Shown here piece by piece: positions 1 through 6,761 of a DNA stretch of 7,650 nucleotides. Source of the stretch: Alistipes sp. Lineage in GTDB: Bacteria > Bacteroidota > Bacteroidia > Bacteroidales > Rikenellaceae. Each line of letters begins with the position of its first letter. Position 1 is the stretch's first letter. The notes beneath the pieces are model-generated. The model was given only the letters and a program-made list of their open reading frames with translations. It had not been told where the DNA came from and ran no database searches. The position numbers and the translations under genes are program-made. Location: contig JAFOXS010000252.1 in the NCBI GenBank assembly GCA_017391665.1, forward strand, positions 1 through 7,650, written 5' to 3'.

Positions 1-50
1 AGTGCCTGTTGATGAATAGTATTAGCAATGTTAATTTTATATTAATTTTT

Positions 51-82
51 TTTGATAATGTCTAATTTAATGTGTAAATTTG
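51..82 (+). promoter_or_regulatory. Bacteroides-type promoter of the susC-susD operon
   Basis: TTTG lies at 51-54 and TAAATTTG at 75-82, with exactly 20 bp between them. This matches the known Bacteroidota primary-sigma consensus (TTTG near -33, 19-21 bp, TAnnTTTG near -7) at every specified base. A transcript would begin about 5-9 nt after the second box, near 87-91, and give a leader of roughly 55-60 nt before the susC ATG codons at 145 and 151. The flanks are very A/T-rich. No operator was recognised. Confidence 0.75.
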
Positions 83-86
83 CCCG

Positions 87-105
87 TTTTATTTTTAAAA
101 TAAAA
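87..105 (+). repeat. A/T-only inverted repeat at the predicted susC transcription start
   Basis: The nine bases TTTTATTTT (87-95) and their exact reverse complement AAAATAAAA (97-105) are separated by one T. The repeat sits where transcription from the promoter at 51-82 should begin. It has only A-T pairs and almost no loop, so an RNA hairpin would be weak. It may simply reflect the A/T-rich leader, or it may be a DNA-level site. Confidence 0.4.
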
Positions 106-144
106 AAGAAAATACACAATTTTTTATATGTACAAATAAATTTT

Positions 145-3100
145 ATGCTTATGGTTAGGAAAATTGTACTTTCTATCTTTGCTGTTTTGGCTGCCACTGC
201 TATGGTAGTAGCTCAGAATCAGCAGGTGAACGGTACCGTAGTCGATGAAACGGGCGCTCCCGTTATCGGCGCAGCTGTCACAGTCGATGGCTCTTCAATC
301 GGTACTACAACTGGTGCAGACGGTAGTTTTAAACTATCGGCTCCTGCTAATGGTATCATTACAGTATCATTTATCGGATACGAGGATGTAAAGACTGCTA
401 TTGCAGGTAAAACTTTTGTTAATGTTGTGCTTAAGGCAACAACCGAGCGTTTGGACGACGTTGTAGTCGTTGCGTTCGGTTCGAAGCGTAAGCAGGACGT
501 TGTAGGTTCGGTCAGCACCGTTAAGTCTGCCGTTATTACAAACTCACAGGCTACTTCAGTGTCTGGTGCATTGGAGGGTACTGTAGCGGGTCTTCAGGTG
601 TTTAGCTCATCTGGTCAGCCTGGTGCGGATTCTAATATCGTTTTGCGCGGTATTGGTTCTATTTCAGGTGGTAACTCGGCTCTTATTGTTGTGGATGGCG
701 TGCCTTTCAACGGCCGTTTGTCTGACATCAACCCCGCCGATATCCAGTCTATCACTGTATCGAAGGACGCTGTGTCTAACTCACTCTACGGTTCACGTGC
801 TGCTAACGGTGTGGTAATGGTTACTACTAAGAGCGGTCGTCAGGATCGTACCCAGATCCAGTTCTCTGCAAACTGGGGTGTTACCAACCGTGCTTATAAG
901 GACTACAACATGGTAACCGATCCCGGTGAGTTCTATGAGTTGACTTGGTATGGTCTCCGTAATACTGAGATGATGGCAGGTGCTAGCGCTGCTGATGCTG
1001 CGCAGTTTGCTTCTGACAATTTGCTCAGTGAGTTGGGTGACTATAATGCTTTCATCATCCCCGATGGTGAGTATTTGGTCGGCGTGGATGGCAAGTTGAA
1101 CGCTGCTGTAAAGAGTCGTTACAACGATACATTTGCTGATGCAATGTTCGGTAGCGCTCTCCGTCAGGAGTATCAGGTGTCTGCTTCAGGTGGTACCGAT
1201 AAGACTAATTACTATGTGTCAATGGGTTACCTCGACAACCAGTCTTACATCATCGGTTCTAACTACGACCGTATTTCAGCTCGTGTAAACGTTAACTCAC
1301 AGCTTAAGCCTTGGTTGAAGGTTGGTACTAACATTGCCTACTCTAAGACTACTCAGAATGGTGTACAGGAGGGTGTAGGTTTGGCTTCAAATCCCTTTGA
1401 TGTAGCTCGTTCTTGGGCTCCTATCTTCCCCGTATACGCATACGATGCACAGGGCAACTTGGTTACTGATGCTAACGGTAAGCCTGTTTACGATGCTGGT
1501 ACTGGTCAGACCGAGGGTACTGTTTCTCGTCCTACCGCAACTAACCAGAACGTAATCGCTACTTTGAAGGAGAATATCACTGAGCGTTTGTATCACAACC
1601 TTACTACTCGTTCTTATGTAGAGATTAAGTTCTTGAAGGATTTCACTTTCACAGCAAACTATAGCTACGACTTTACTAACCGTTACGACACTGACTACTA
1701 CACTCCGACAATCGGTGACGGTCAGTCATTCAACGGTCGTGGTACTAAGGGTGCTTACAACTACTACACTCAGAACTTCAACCAGATCCTTGCTTATAAC
1801 AAGATCGTAGGCGAGCACAACATCTCAGCTAAGGTTGGTCACGAGTTCTATAAGTATTCTAACGACATCTTTGAGGGTCAGAAGACTCAGTTCTTTGAGC
1901 CTTTCAACCCCGAGTTGATCAATGGTGGTCAGATGGAGTACATCGAGAGCTACACTCAGGAACATCAGATTGAGGGTTACTTCGCTATGGCTGACTATAA
2001 CTACGCTAACAAGTACTATATCTCAGGTGCTTTCCGTCGTGATGGTACTTCTCGTTTCTTGAACCGTTGGGGTAACTTCTGGTCAGTAGGTTTGGGCTGG
2101 CGTATCTCTTCAGAGTCATGGATGGAGAATGCTGAGTGGATCAACGATTTGAAGATCCGTGCATCTTATGGTACTCAGGGTAACGAGAACGTATTGAACT
2201 ACACTCCCTATCAGGATCTATATTCTGTATCATGGGATGGTGCTCAGCTCGGTTATTCGACTTCATTCTACGGTAATCCCGATTTGACTTGGGAGAAGCA
2301 GACTACTATCGATGCTGGTGTCGATTTCCGTTTGTGGGATCGCGTATATGGTTCAGTAGATTACTTCTACCGTCGTACCGACGATATGTTGTTCCAGAAG
2401 CCTTTGGCTATCTCATCTGGTCGTCCTTACAACTGGGAGAACATTGGTTCAATGGGTAACCAGGGTATTGAGTTCGAGTTGAACGTTGACATTCTTAAGA
2501 ACAACGACTTCCAGTGGACTGCTACTTTGGTAGGTTCTCACTACAGGAACGAGATTCTTACTCTTCCCGAGATGAATCGCGAGGAGGGTATCGTTCAGGG
2601 TCAGTTCAAGTTGTTCGAGGGTAAGAGCTACTATGAGTACTTTACATATAAGTACGCTGGCATGGATGAGAACGGTAATGCTCAGTGGTGGATGGAAGAG
2701 GTTGATCCTGAGACCGGTGAGAAGACTGGTAAGGATGTTAAGACTTCTACTCACAGCGATGCTTCTAAGTACTGGCTTGGCAAGGAGGCTCTGCCTGACT
2801 TCACTGGTGGTTTCAACACCACATTCCAGTGGAAGGGTATTGACCTTACTATCGCTACAGCATTCCAGATCGGTGGTTATGCATACGACTCAGAGTACTT
2901 GAGCGGTATGAGCAACTCATTCTATGTTGGTCACAACAAGGATATGTGGAATACTTACAACCCCGCAACTGGTGAGGGTACAATTCCCGCATGGAATGCA
3001 AATAACTCTTCAAACAGCTACACTCAGTCATCTGATGCACACCTTATCAAGGCTTCTTACTTCAGCATCCGTAACCTTACTTTGGGTTATTCATTCCCCA

Positions 3101-3282
3101 AGGCTTGGATGAGCAAGTTGGGAGTTGCCGGTATCCGTATCTTCGTAACTGGCGATAACGTAGCATTGTGGTCTAAGCGTCAGGGCTTCGATCCCCGTGT
3201 ATCTATGAGTGGTGGTAACGGTTCATTCGGTGGTTACTCTCCGATGCGAGTTGTTTCTGGTGGTATTAACCTTACTTTCTAA
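145..3282 (+). CDS. SusC/RagA-family TonB-dependent outer-membrane transporter
   Basis: This is the outer-membrane channel of a SusCD complex. It imports a ligand captured by its SusD partner, powered by TonB-ExbBD. With the start at 145 it has 1045 residues, a normal SusC length. Visible in order: a signal peptide (about 1-23, cleaved VVA|Q), a carboxypeptidase-D-regulatory-like beta domain (about 28-99), a TonB-box-like LDDVVVVAFG (103-112), a plug (about 114-231) ending in the SusC hallmark SLYGSRAANGVVMVTTKSG (213-231), then a long aromatic-rich beta barrel ending in a C-terminal Phe (GGINLTF), the usual barrel-assembly signal. There is no STN domain before the beta domain, so sigma/anti-sigma signalling through this receptor is unlikely. 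ATG 145 or 151 is preferred because the open frame's upstream TTG at 52 lies inside the promoter; 151 would give 1043 residues. The A-rich tract at 132-140 suits Bacteroidota initiation. Substrate is unknown. Confidence 0.95.
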   Translation: MLMVRKIVLSIFAVLAATAMVVAQNQQVNGTVVDETGAPVIGAAVTVDGSSIGTTTGADGSFKLSAPANGIITVSFIGYEDVKTAIAGKTFVNVVLKATTERLDDVVVVAFGSKRKQDVVGSVSTVKSAVITNSQATSVSGALEGTVAGLQVFSSSGQPGADSNIVLRGIGSISGGNSALIVVDGVPFNGRLSDINPADIQSITVSKDAVSNSLYGSRAANGVVMVTTKSGRQDRTQIQFSANWGVTNRAYKDYNMVTDPGEFYELTWYGLRNTEMMAGASAADAAQFASDNLLSELGDYNAFIIPDGEYLVGVDGKLNAAVKSRYNDTFADAMFGSALRQEYQVSASGGTDKTNYYVSMGYLDNQSYIIGSNYDRISARVNVNSQLKPWLKVGTNIAYSKTTQNGVQEGVGLASNPFDVARSWAPIFPVYAYDAQGNLVTDANGKPVYDAGTGQTEGTVSRPTATNQNVIATLKENITERLYHNLTTRSYVEIKFLKDFTFTANYSYDFTNRYDTDYYTPTIGDGQSFNGRGTKGAYNYYTQNFNQILAYNKIVGEHNISAKVGHEFYKYSNDIFEGQKTQFFEPFNPELINGGQMEYIESYTQEHQIEGYFAMADYNYANKYYISGAFRRDGTSRFLNRWGNFWSVGLGWRISSESWMENAEWINDLKIRASYGTQGNENVLNYTPYQDLYSVSWDGAQLGYSTSFYGNPDLTWEKQTTIDAGVDFRLWDRVYGSVDYFYRRTDDMLFQKPLAISSGRPYNWENIGSMGNQGIEFELNVDILKNNDFQWTATLVGSHYRNEILTLPEMNREEGIVQGQFKLFEGKSYYEYFTYKYAGMDENGNAQWWMEEVDPETGEKTGKDVKTSTHSDASKYWLGKEALPDFTGGFNTTFQWKGIDLTIATAFQIGGYAYDSEYLSGMSNSFYVGHNKDMWNTYNPATGEGTIPAWNANNSSNSYTQSSDAHLIKASYFSIRNLTLGYSFPKAWMSKLGVAGIRIFVTGDNVALWSKRQGFDPRVSMSGGNGSFGGYSPMRVVSGGINLTF

Positions 3283-3290
3283 TTTTAAAC

Positions 3291-3294
3291 AGGG
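3291..3294 (+). promoter_or_regulatory. Ribosome binding site of the susD gene
   Basis: AGGG, followed by AAAAG, lies 8 nt before ATG 3303 in the 20-bp susC-susD gap. This purine-rich Shine-Dalgarno-like stretch supports that start and translation from the shared mRNA. No promoter or terminator is visible in the gap. Confidence 0.5.
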
Positions 3295-3302
3295 AAAAGA
3301 TT

Positions 3303-4871
3303 ATGAAGAAAATAATTTCAATGTTGGCTATGGCAGCTCTTGCTGCTACGACCCTCTCTTCTTGTGTTGAGGATGCAGAGGTGACAGCCTACCTGACTCC
3401 TGATAAGAAGAATGAGATCGCGGCCGAGAATCCCGATAAAGTGTTCGCTGCACAGGTAGCAGGTATTAACACAGATATTCAGTCATACGTTTATTCAAAT
3501 ATGTCGCACAACTACTTCGGCCAGAAGAGTTTCGATTATTTGACATCTTTGATGGGTAACGATATGATTATGACAGGCCGTTTCGGTATGTCTTTGTATC
3601 ACTATCTGTTTGACTATTGGCAGCAGGATTACGATGCAACACTTAACCGTTGGCGTCAGTACTATCGTGCAATCGATAGCGCTAACCAGATTATTGCTAC
3701 AATCTCTGAGGATGAGACTAATCCTGATGTATTGAAGTACAAGGCTACTGCTTTGGCAGTTCGTGGTTACGCTTACCTCCACCTCTCTTATTTGTATGGT
3801 CTTCCCTACTATATGGGTGCTGACGATACTGTATGGGGCAAGGGTCAGCAGTATGACAATGCTAACGCTCTTTGCGTGCCTATCGTAACAGAGACTCTTA
3901 CCGGTGACCAGCCTCGTTCTACAGTTGCTCAGGTTTACACTCAGTTGATGGGTGACTTGAAGGCTGCTTATGACTTGTTTGAGTCATTCGGTATGGTTAA
4001 GACTGCGTCTCCTACCGATATCGATGGTAGCTTCGCTGCAATGTACCTTGCTCGTGCTCATATGATCAAGCATGAGTGGTCAGAGGCTGCAAAGTATGCT
4101 CAGGTTATTGTTGACAATTATCCCGTTTTGACTGGTAATGATATTCTCCAGGGCTTCAGCAATGTTAATCTTCCTGACGTCGTTTACGGTTGTGACATTA
4201 CTGCTGATAACTCAGGCATCTACATGTCTTGGTTCTCACAGATGGATATGTTCGGTGATGGCTATGCTGGCATCGGTGTATGGCGTGCTGGTTTTAAGCC
4301 TACTGTAGATCGTATTTCTGATACCGATATTCGTCTTGATTGGTTCTGGACTGGTCGCAATGTTGCTAAGTTGGCTGCTGAGTTTGGTTGCTCTCCTATG
4401 GTTGCATATCAGAGCTGTAAGTTTATTGGTGCAGGTCGTTCTAATGTAGTTGATGGCTATGGTGAAGGTTGGCACCTTGGTGACTATATCTACTTACGTT
4501 CTGAGGAGGCTCACTTCATTTTGGCTGAGGCTTTGGCTCACCAGGGTAGCGATGATGCAGTAGATGTATTGAATGACTTTATGGTAACTCGTGATCCTAA
4601 CTACACCTATACTTTCTCTTCAAAGGCTAATTTGATCGAGGAGATCAACTATCAGAAGCGTGTAGAGTTCTGGGGTGAGGGTATTGAGTACCTTGACAAC
4701 CGTCGTTTGAACATTCCTATCGACCGTACCGATGCTACTTGGGGTGCTGCTAACAACCACTTCTCAGGTGCTAAGTATGCGTTGACTCAGGATGCTAGGA
4801 ACTTCTTGTATCAGATTCCTAAGAATGAGATCGATAACAACAGCATGATCGATGAGTCTGAGCAGAACTAA
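3303..4871 (+). CDS. SusD/RagB-family surface nutrient-binding lipoprotein
   Basis: This is the lid-like ligand-binding partner of the SusC channel just upstream, anchored in the outer membrane and facing outward. The 522 residues begin with a lipoprotein signal ending in lipobox LSSC (18-21), with Cys21 as the lipidated residue. The following VEDAE is acidic, as in the Bacteroidota surface-export signal. Helical TPR-like segments are visible around 118-168 (YYRAIDSANQII, then LAVRGYAYLHLSYLYG), 244-273 (AAMYLARAHMIKHEWSEAAKYA) and 397-427 (YLRSEEAHFILAEALAHQG). The C-terminal RagB/SusD part includes QKRVEFWGEGIEYLDNRRL (451-469) and the family-typical ending YQIPKNEIDNN (503-513). Length is normal for SusD. 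It lies 20 bp after susC and should be co-transcribed. Trp and Tyr are abundant, as in glycan- or peptide-binding sites, but the ligand cannot be read from sequence. Family assignment is secure; cargo is not. Confidence 0.95.
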   Translation: MKKIISMLAMAALAATTLSSCVEDAEVTAYLTPDKKNEIAAENPDKVFAAQVAGINTDIQSYVYSNMSHNYFGQKSFDYLTSLMGNDMIMTGRFGMSLYHYLFDYWQQDYDATLNRWRQYYRAIDSANQIIATISEDETNPDVLKYKATALAVRGYAYLHLSYLYGLPYYMGADDTVWGKGQQYDNANALCVPIVTETLTGDQPRSTVAQVYTQLMGDLKAAYDLFESFGMVKTASPTDIDGSFAAMYLARAHMIKHEWSEAAKYAQVIVDNYPVLTGNDILQGFSNVNLPDVVYGCDITADNSGIYMSWFSQMDMFGDGYAGIGVWRAGFKPTVDRISDTDIRLDWFWTGRNVAKLAAEFGCSPMVAYQSCKFIGAGRSNVVDGYGEGWHLGDYIYLRSEEAHFILAEALAHQGSDDAVDVLNDFMVTRDPNYTYTFSSKANLIEEINYQKRVEFWGEGIEYLDNRRLNIPIDRTDATWGAANNHFSGAKYALTQDARNFLYQIPKNEIDNNSMIDESEQN

Positions 4872-4888
4872 TTAATGTTCTATTATAT

Positions 4889-4920
4889 AAAAAAACCGCT
4901 CTATTTGGGGCGGTTTTTTT
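4889..4920 (+). terminator. Rho-independent terminator of the susC-susD operon
   Basis: CCGC (4896-4899) pairs with GCGG (4910-4913). Flanking A7 (4889-4895) and T7 (4914-4920) extend the stem, and T-C-T/G-G-G pairs can extend it inward. The T7 run gives the release tract for the + strand, beginning 17 nt after the susD stop codon. The A7 tract means it could also act on the opposite strand. The stretch 4921-4977 beyond it shows no gene or other signal. Confidence 0.85.
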
Positions 4921-4977
4921 ATTGAGATATGACAGATAAATGTGATATAGGTCGCTATGCAGTTTAGTATGTAAATA

Positions 4978-5007
4978 AAAATCCCGCTTTTAATTAAGCG
5001 GGATTTT
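4978..5007 (-). terminator. Rho-independent terminator of the YccF-family gene
   Basis: AAAATCCCGCTT (4978-4989) and AAGCGGGATTTT (4996-5007) form a perfect 12-bp stem around the 6-nt loop TTAATT. On the minus strand the hairpin starts 2 nt after the stop codon (5009-5011) and runs into a T-rich tract (complement of 4973-4981). The + strand side is also T-rich, so it may serve as a second stop for transcripts from the susC-susD operon. Confidence 0.88.
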
Positions 5008-5008
5008 G

Positions 5009-5383
5009 TTATTTTCTTACTACCTCATGTCCGAAGGGGAGAAGTGAGTAGAGCATTAGTTTGAAGTGCTGTAGGCCGAAGGGGATTCCGATGATTGTGC
5101 AGCAGAATGCTACGCCGAGTGTCAGGTGCGAGAGAGCAACCTCAATGCCGCCGAATATGATCCACAACACATTCATTATGATCTGCAGGCAGCCTGTTGC
5201 ATTCGCTTTGGGTTGTACCTCGCCACCGAAAGGCCAGAGGGCAAACATTCCCAAACGCATGATCTGAACTCCGAAGGGTATGCCGACAATGGTCAGGCAC
5301 AGCACCAATCCGCCAAACAGGTAGCCAAGCGAGATGAGCAGACCGCCGAAAACTACCCAGATAATGTTGCCAATAAATTTCAT
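5009..5383 (-). CDS. yccF: YccF-family (DUF307) small inner-membrane protein
   Basis: A 124-residue, strongly hydrophobic protein made of two tandem copies of one module. Copy 1 (about 5-56) has W-x3-GG, a hydrophobic helix, TIVGIPFGVQ (31-40) and LWPFGGEV. Copy 2 (about 69-121) has W-x3-GG, a hydrophobic helix, TIIGIPFGLQ (96-105) and LLPFGHEV. This two-copy IGIPFG...PFG layout is the signature of the YccF family, whose molecular function is not established. A cytoplasmic-membrane location is inferred from the hydrophobic segments. E. coli YccF is slightly longer, at about 148 residues. ATG 5383 (MKFIGNIIW) is preferred; a TTG at 5422 would add 13 polar residues with no family resemblance. 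It lies 100 bp downstream of ilvA on the same strand and may be read through from it or use the possible promoter at 5436-5443. Confidence 0.88.
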   Translation of the reverse strand: MKFIGNIIWVVFGGLLISLGYLFGGLVLCLTIVGIPFGVQIMRLGMFALWPFGGEVQPKANATGCLQIIMNVLWIIFGGIEVALSHLTLGVAFCCTIIGIPFGLQHFKLMLYSLLPFGHEVVRK

Positions 5384-5402
5384 AGTAGTAGTATTTAAAT
5401 GT

Positions 5403-5435
5403 TTACAGAGCCCCCTTTGCAAGAAGACTCTGTAA
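5403..5435 (-). repeat. 8-bp inverted repeat in the YccF gene leader
   Basis: TTACAGAG (5403-5410) and its exact reverse complement CTCTGTAA (5428-5435) are 17 bp apart, between ilvA and the YccF start codon. In RNA this would be an 8-bp stem with a 17-nt loop that includes a G5 run. It lacks a following T run, so it does not look like a terminator. It directly abuts the possible -7 element at 5436-5443, so it could be an operator or a leader hairpin. Confidence 0.45.
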
Positions 5436-5443
5436 CAAATTTA
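5436..5443 (-). promoter_or_regulatory. Possible -7 promoter element for the YccF gene
   Basis: On the minus strand this reads TAAATTTG, a full match to the Bacteroidota TAnnTTTG box and the same 8-mer as the susC box at 75-82. No TTTG is present 19-21 bp upstream on that strand, so the promoter is incomplete. It would give a leader of roughly 45 nt before ATG 5383. Confidence 0.35.
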
Positions 5444-5483
5444 AGAAAAAAATGGTAATCTATGCTATTTCTAAGTAAAATTC

Positions 5484-6749
5484 CTATCCAATCAGGAATT
5501 CAAACAGCGTGGGATTGGCATTCAGGTACTGATAGTCGATACTATGTTCGTGCATACGCTCGGTAAGTGCAGCAAAATCGTCGGGGTTCTGCAACTCGAT
5601 ACCAATCAATACGGGACCCTTTTCACGGTTTGTCTTCTTCTTGTATTCGAAATAGGTGATGTCGTCATGCGGGCCGAGCACGTTGGTTACGAAGTTCTGC
5701 AGTGCACCAGCACGCTGCGGGAAACTCACTACGAAGTAATGTTTCAGTCCCTCATACAGAAGCGATCGCTCCTTGATATCCTCCATGCGCACGATGTCGT
5801 TGTTGCTGCCGCTCACAACGCACACTACGTTCTTACCCTTGATCTCGTCGCGGTAGTAGTCCAGCGCACTTATGCTGAGTGCACCTGCGGGCTCTACAAC
5901 GATAGCATCGAAGTTGTAAAGTTCCAGAATCGTCGTGCAGACCTTGCCTTCGGGTACAACAATGATATCATCCAGCACCTCGCGACAAACATCGAATGTG
6001 AGATCGCCTACGCGCTGAACGGCTGCGCCATCTACGAACTTTTCGATATGATCCAGCGTAGTCACCTCGCCGCGCTCGAAGGATAGTTTCATGCCTGCCG
6101 CACCTGCTGGCTCGACGCCAATGACTTTGGTCTGAGGCGACATATGCTTCATCACGCTGCCTATGCCTGACGCCAGGCCGCCGCCACCAATGGGTACAAA
6201 GATATAATCTATCGCTGCACGGCTCTGCTGCAATACCTCCAGACCTACAGTTCCCTGACCCTCAATGATCTTTTCATCGTTGAAGGGCGGTATAAATGTC
6301 TTTCCCTCTACTTCGCATGCCTTTATTGCCGCTGTATTGGCCTGATCGAAGGTGTCGCCAGCGAGAACCACCTCGATAGCCTCACCGCCAAACATCTTCA
6401 CCTGATTGATCTTCTGCTTGGGGGTGGTCACCGGCATAAATATCTTACCCTTTATGCCAAGCTTGTTGCATGAGAAGGCTACACCTTGTGCATGATTACC
6501 CGCACTGGCGCAGACGATGCCACGCTGGGTCTGCTCGGGTGTGAGTGAGCGGATCTTGTTGTAGGCGCCGCGAATCTTGTATGAACGTACCACTTGCAAA
6601 TCCTCTCGCTTGAGCATCACCTCCGCTCCATAGCGTTCCGAGAGGGTGCGATTGTGAATAAGTGGCGTGGGTGAGAGAATCTCACCGAGGGTATGCTCTG
6701 CGGCCATCACATCACCCAGTGACGGAAAATATTTTTTCTGATCGTCCAT
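5484..6749 (-). CDS. ilvA: Threonine dehydratase (threonine ammonia-lyase), biosynthetic, single ACT-like domain
   Basis: A PLP-dependent cytoplasmic enzyme that converts L-threonine to 2-oxobutanoate and ammonia, the first committed step of isoleucine synthesis. The 421 residues show the fold-type-II PLP core: SYKIRGA with the probable Schiff-base Lys58, the substrate-loop motif SAGNHAQG (83-89 region), the phosphate-binding glycine loop GGGGLASG (188-195), VEPAGA (285-290) and SGSNND (313-318). A C-terminal ACT-like regulatory domain spans about 335-421 and ends in YLNANPTLFEFLIG. Only one such domain is present, as in the roughly 420-residue Bacillus and Corynebacterium type, whereas E. 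coli IlvA has two in about 514 residues. The regulatory domain argues against a catabolic TdcB-type enzyme. ATG 6749 follows leuB by 12 bp and has AGGA just upstream, consistent with co-transcription. Feedback control by isoleucine is likely by family but not visible here. Confidence 0.95.
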   Translation of the reverse strand: MDDQKKYFPSLGDVMAAEHTLGEILSPTPLIHNRTLSERYGAEVMLKREDLQVVRSYKIRGAYNKIRSLTPEQTQRGIVCASAGNHAQGVAFSCNKLGIKGKIFMPVTTPKQKINQVKMFGGEAIEVVLAGDTFDQANTAAIKACEVEGKTFIPPFNDEKIIEGQGTVGLEVLQQSRAAIDYIFVPIGGGGLASGIGSVMKHMSPQTKVIGVEPAGAAGMKLSFERGEVTTLDHIEKFVDGAAVQRVGDLTFDVCREVLDDIIVVPEGKVCTTILELYNFDAIVVEPAGALSISALDYYRDEIKGKNVVCVVSGSNNDIVRMEDIKERSLLYEGLKHYFVVSFPQRAGALQNFVTNVLGPHDDITYFEYKKKTNREKGPVLIGIELQNPDDFAALTERMHEHSIDYQYLNANPTLFEFLIG

Positions 6750-6760
6750 AATCCTAACGT
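6750..6760 (-). promoter_or_regulatory. leuB-ilvA junction with the ilvA ribosome binding site
   Basis: The 12-bp gap reads AACGTTAGGATT on the minus strand. AGGA lies 2 nt before the ATG, closer than an ideal Shine-Dalgarno spacing. The gap is too short for a promoter or terminator, so ilvA translation probably depends on the leuB transcript and perhaps on coupling to leuB termination. Confidence 0.45.
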
Positions 6761-6761
6761 T

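Noticed and set aside
1..50. Tail of an upstream gene or RNA
   Set aside because: The 50 A/T-rich bases before the promoter show no recognisable coding end, hairpin or RNA motif.
52..144. N-terminal extension of the transporter from the TTG at 52
   Set aside because: The TTG is part of the promoter's -33 box, and the 31 added residues precede a complete signal peptide.
219..3112. Several 60-100 codon frames on both strands within the susC gene
   Set aside because: All lie within one well-supported gene in other frames, and are Ser/Thr/Leu-rich products of its repeated codon choice.
5384..5422. Alternative TTG start of the YccF gene at 5422
   Set aside because: It adds 13 polar residues that do not resemble the family; ATG 5383 gives the usual MKFIGN-type N-terminus.
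5403..5435. Rho-independent terminator of ilvA
   Set aside because: The inverted repeat has a long loop and no following T run on the minus strand, so termination here is not supported.
5544..6086. 180-codon open frame on the + strand inside ilvA
   Set aside because: It is antisense to the conserved catalytic and ACT-domain coding sequence, has no recognisable domain and no start signal; it is a shadow of codon bias.
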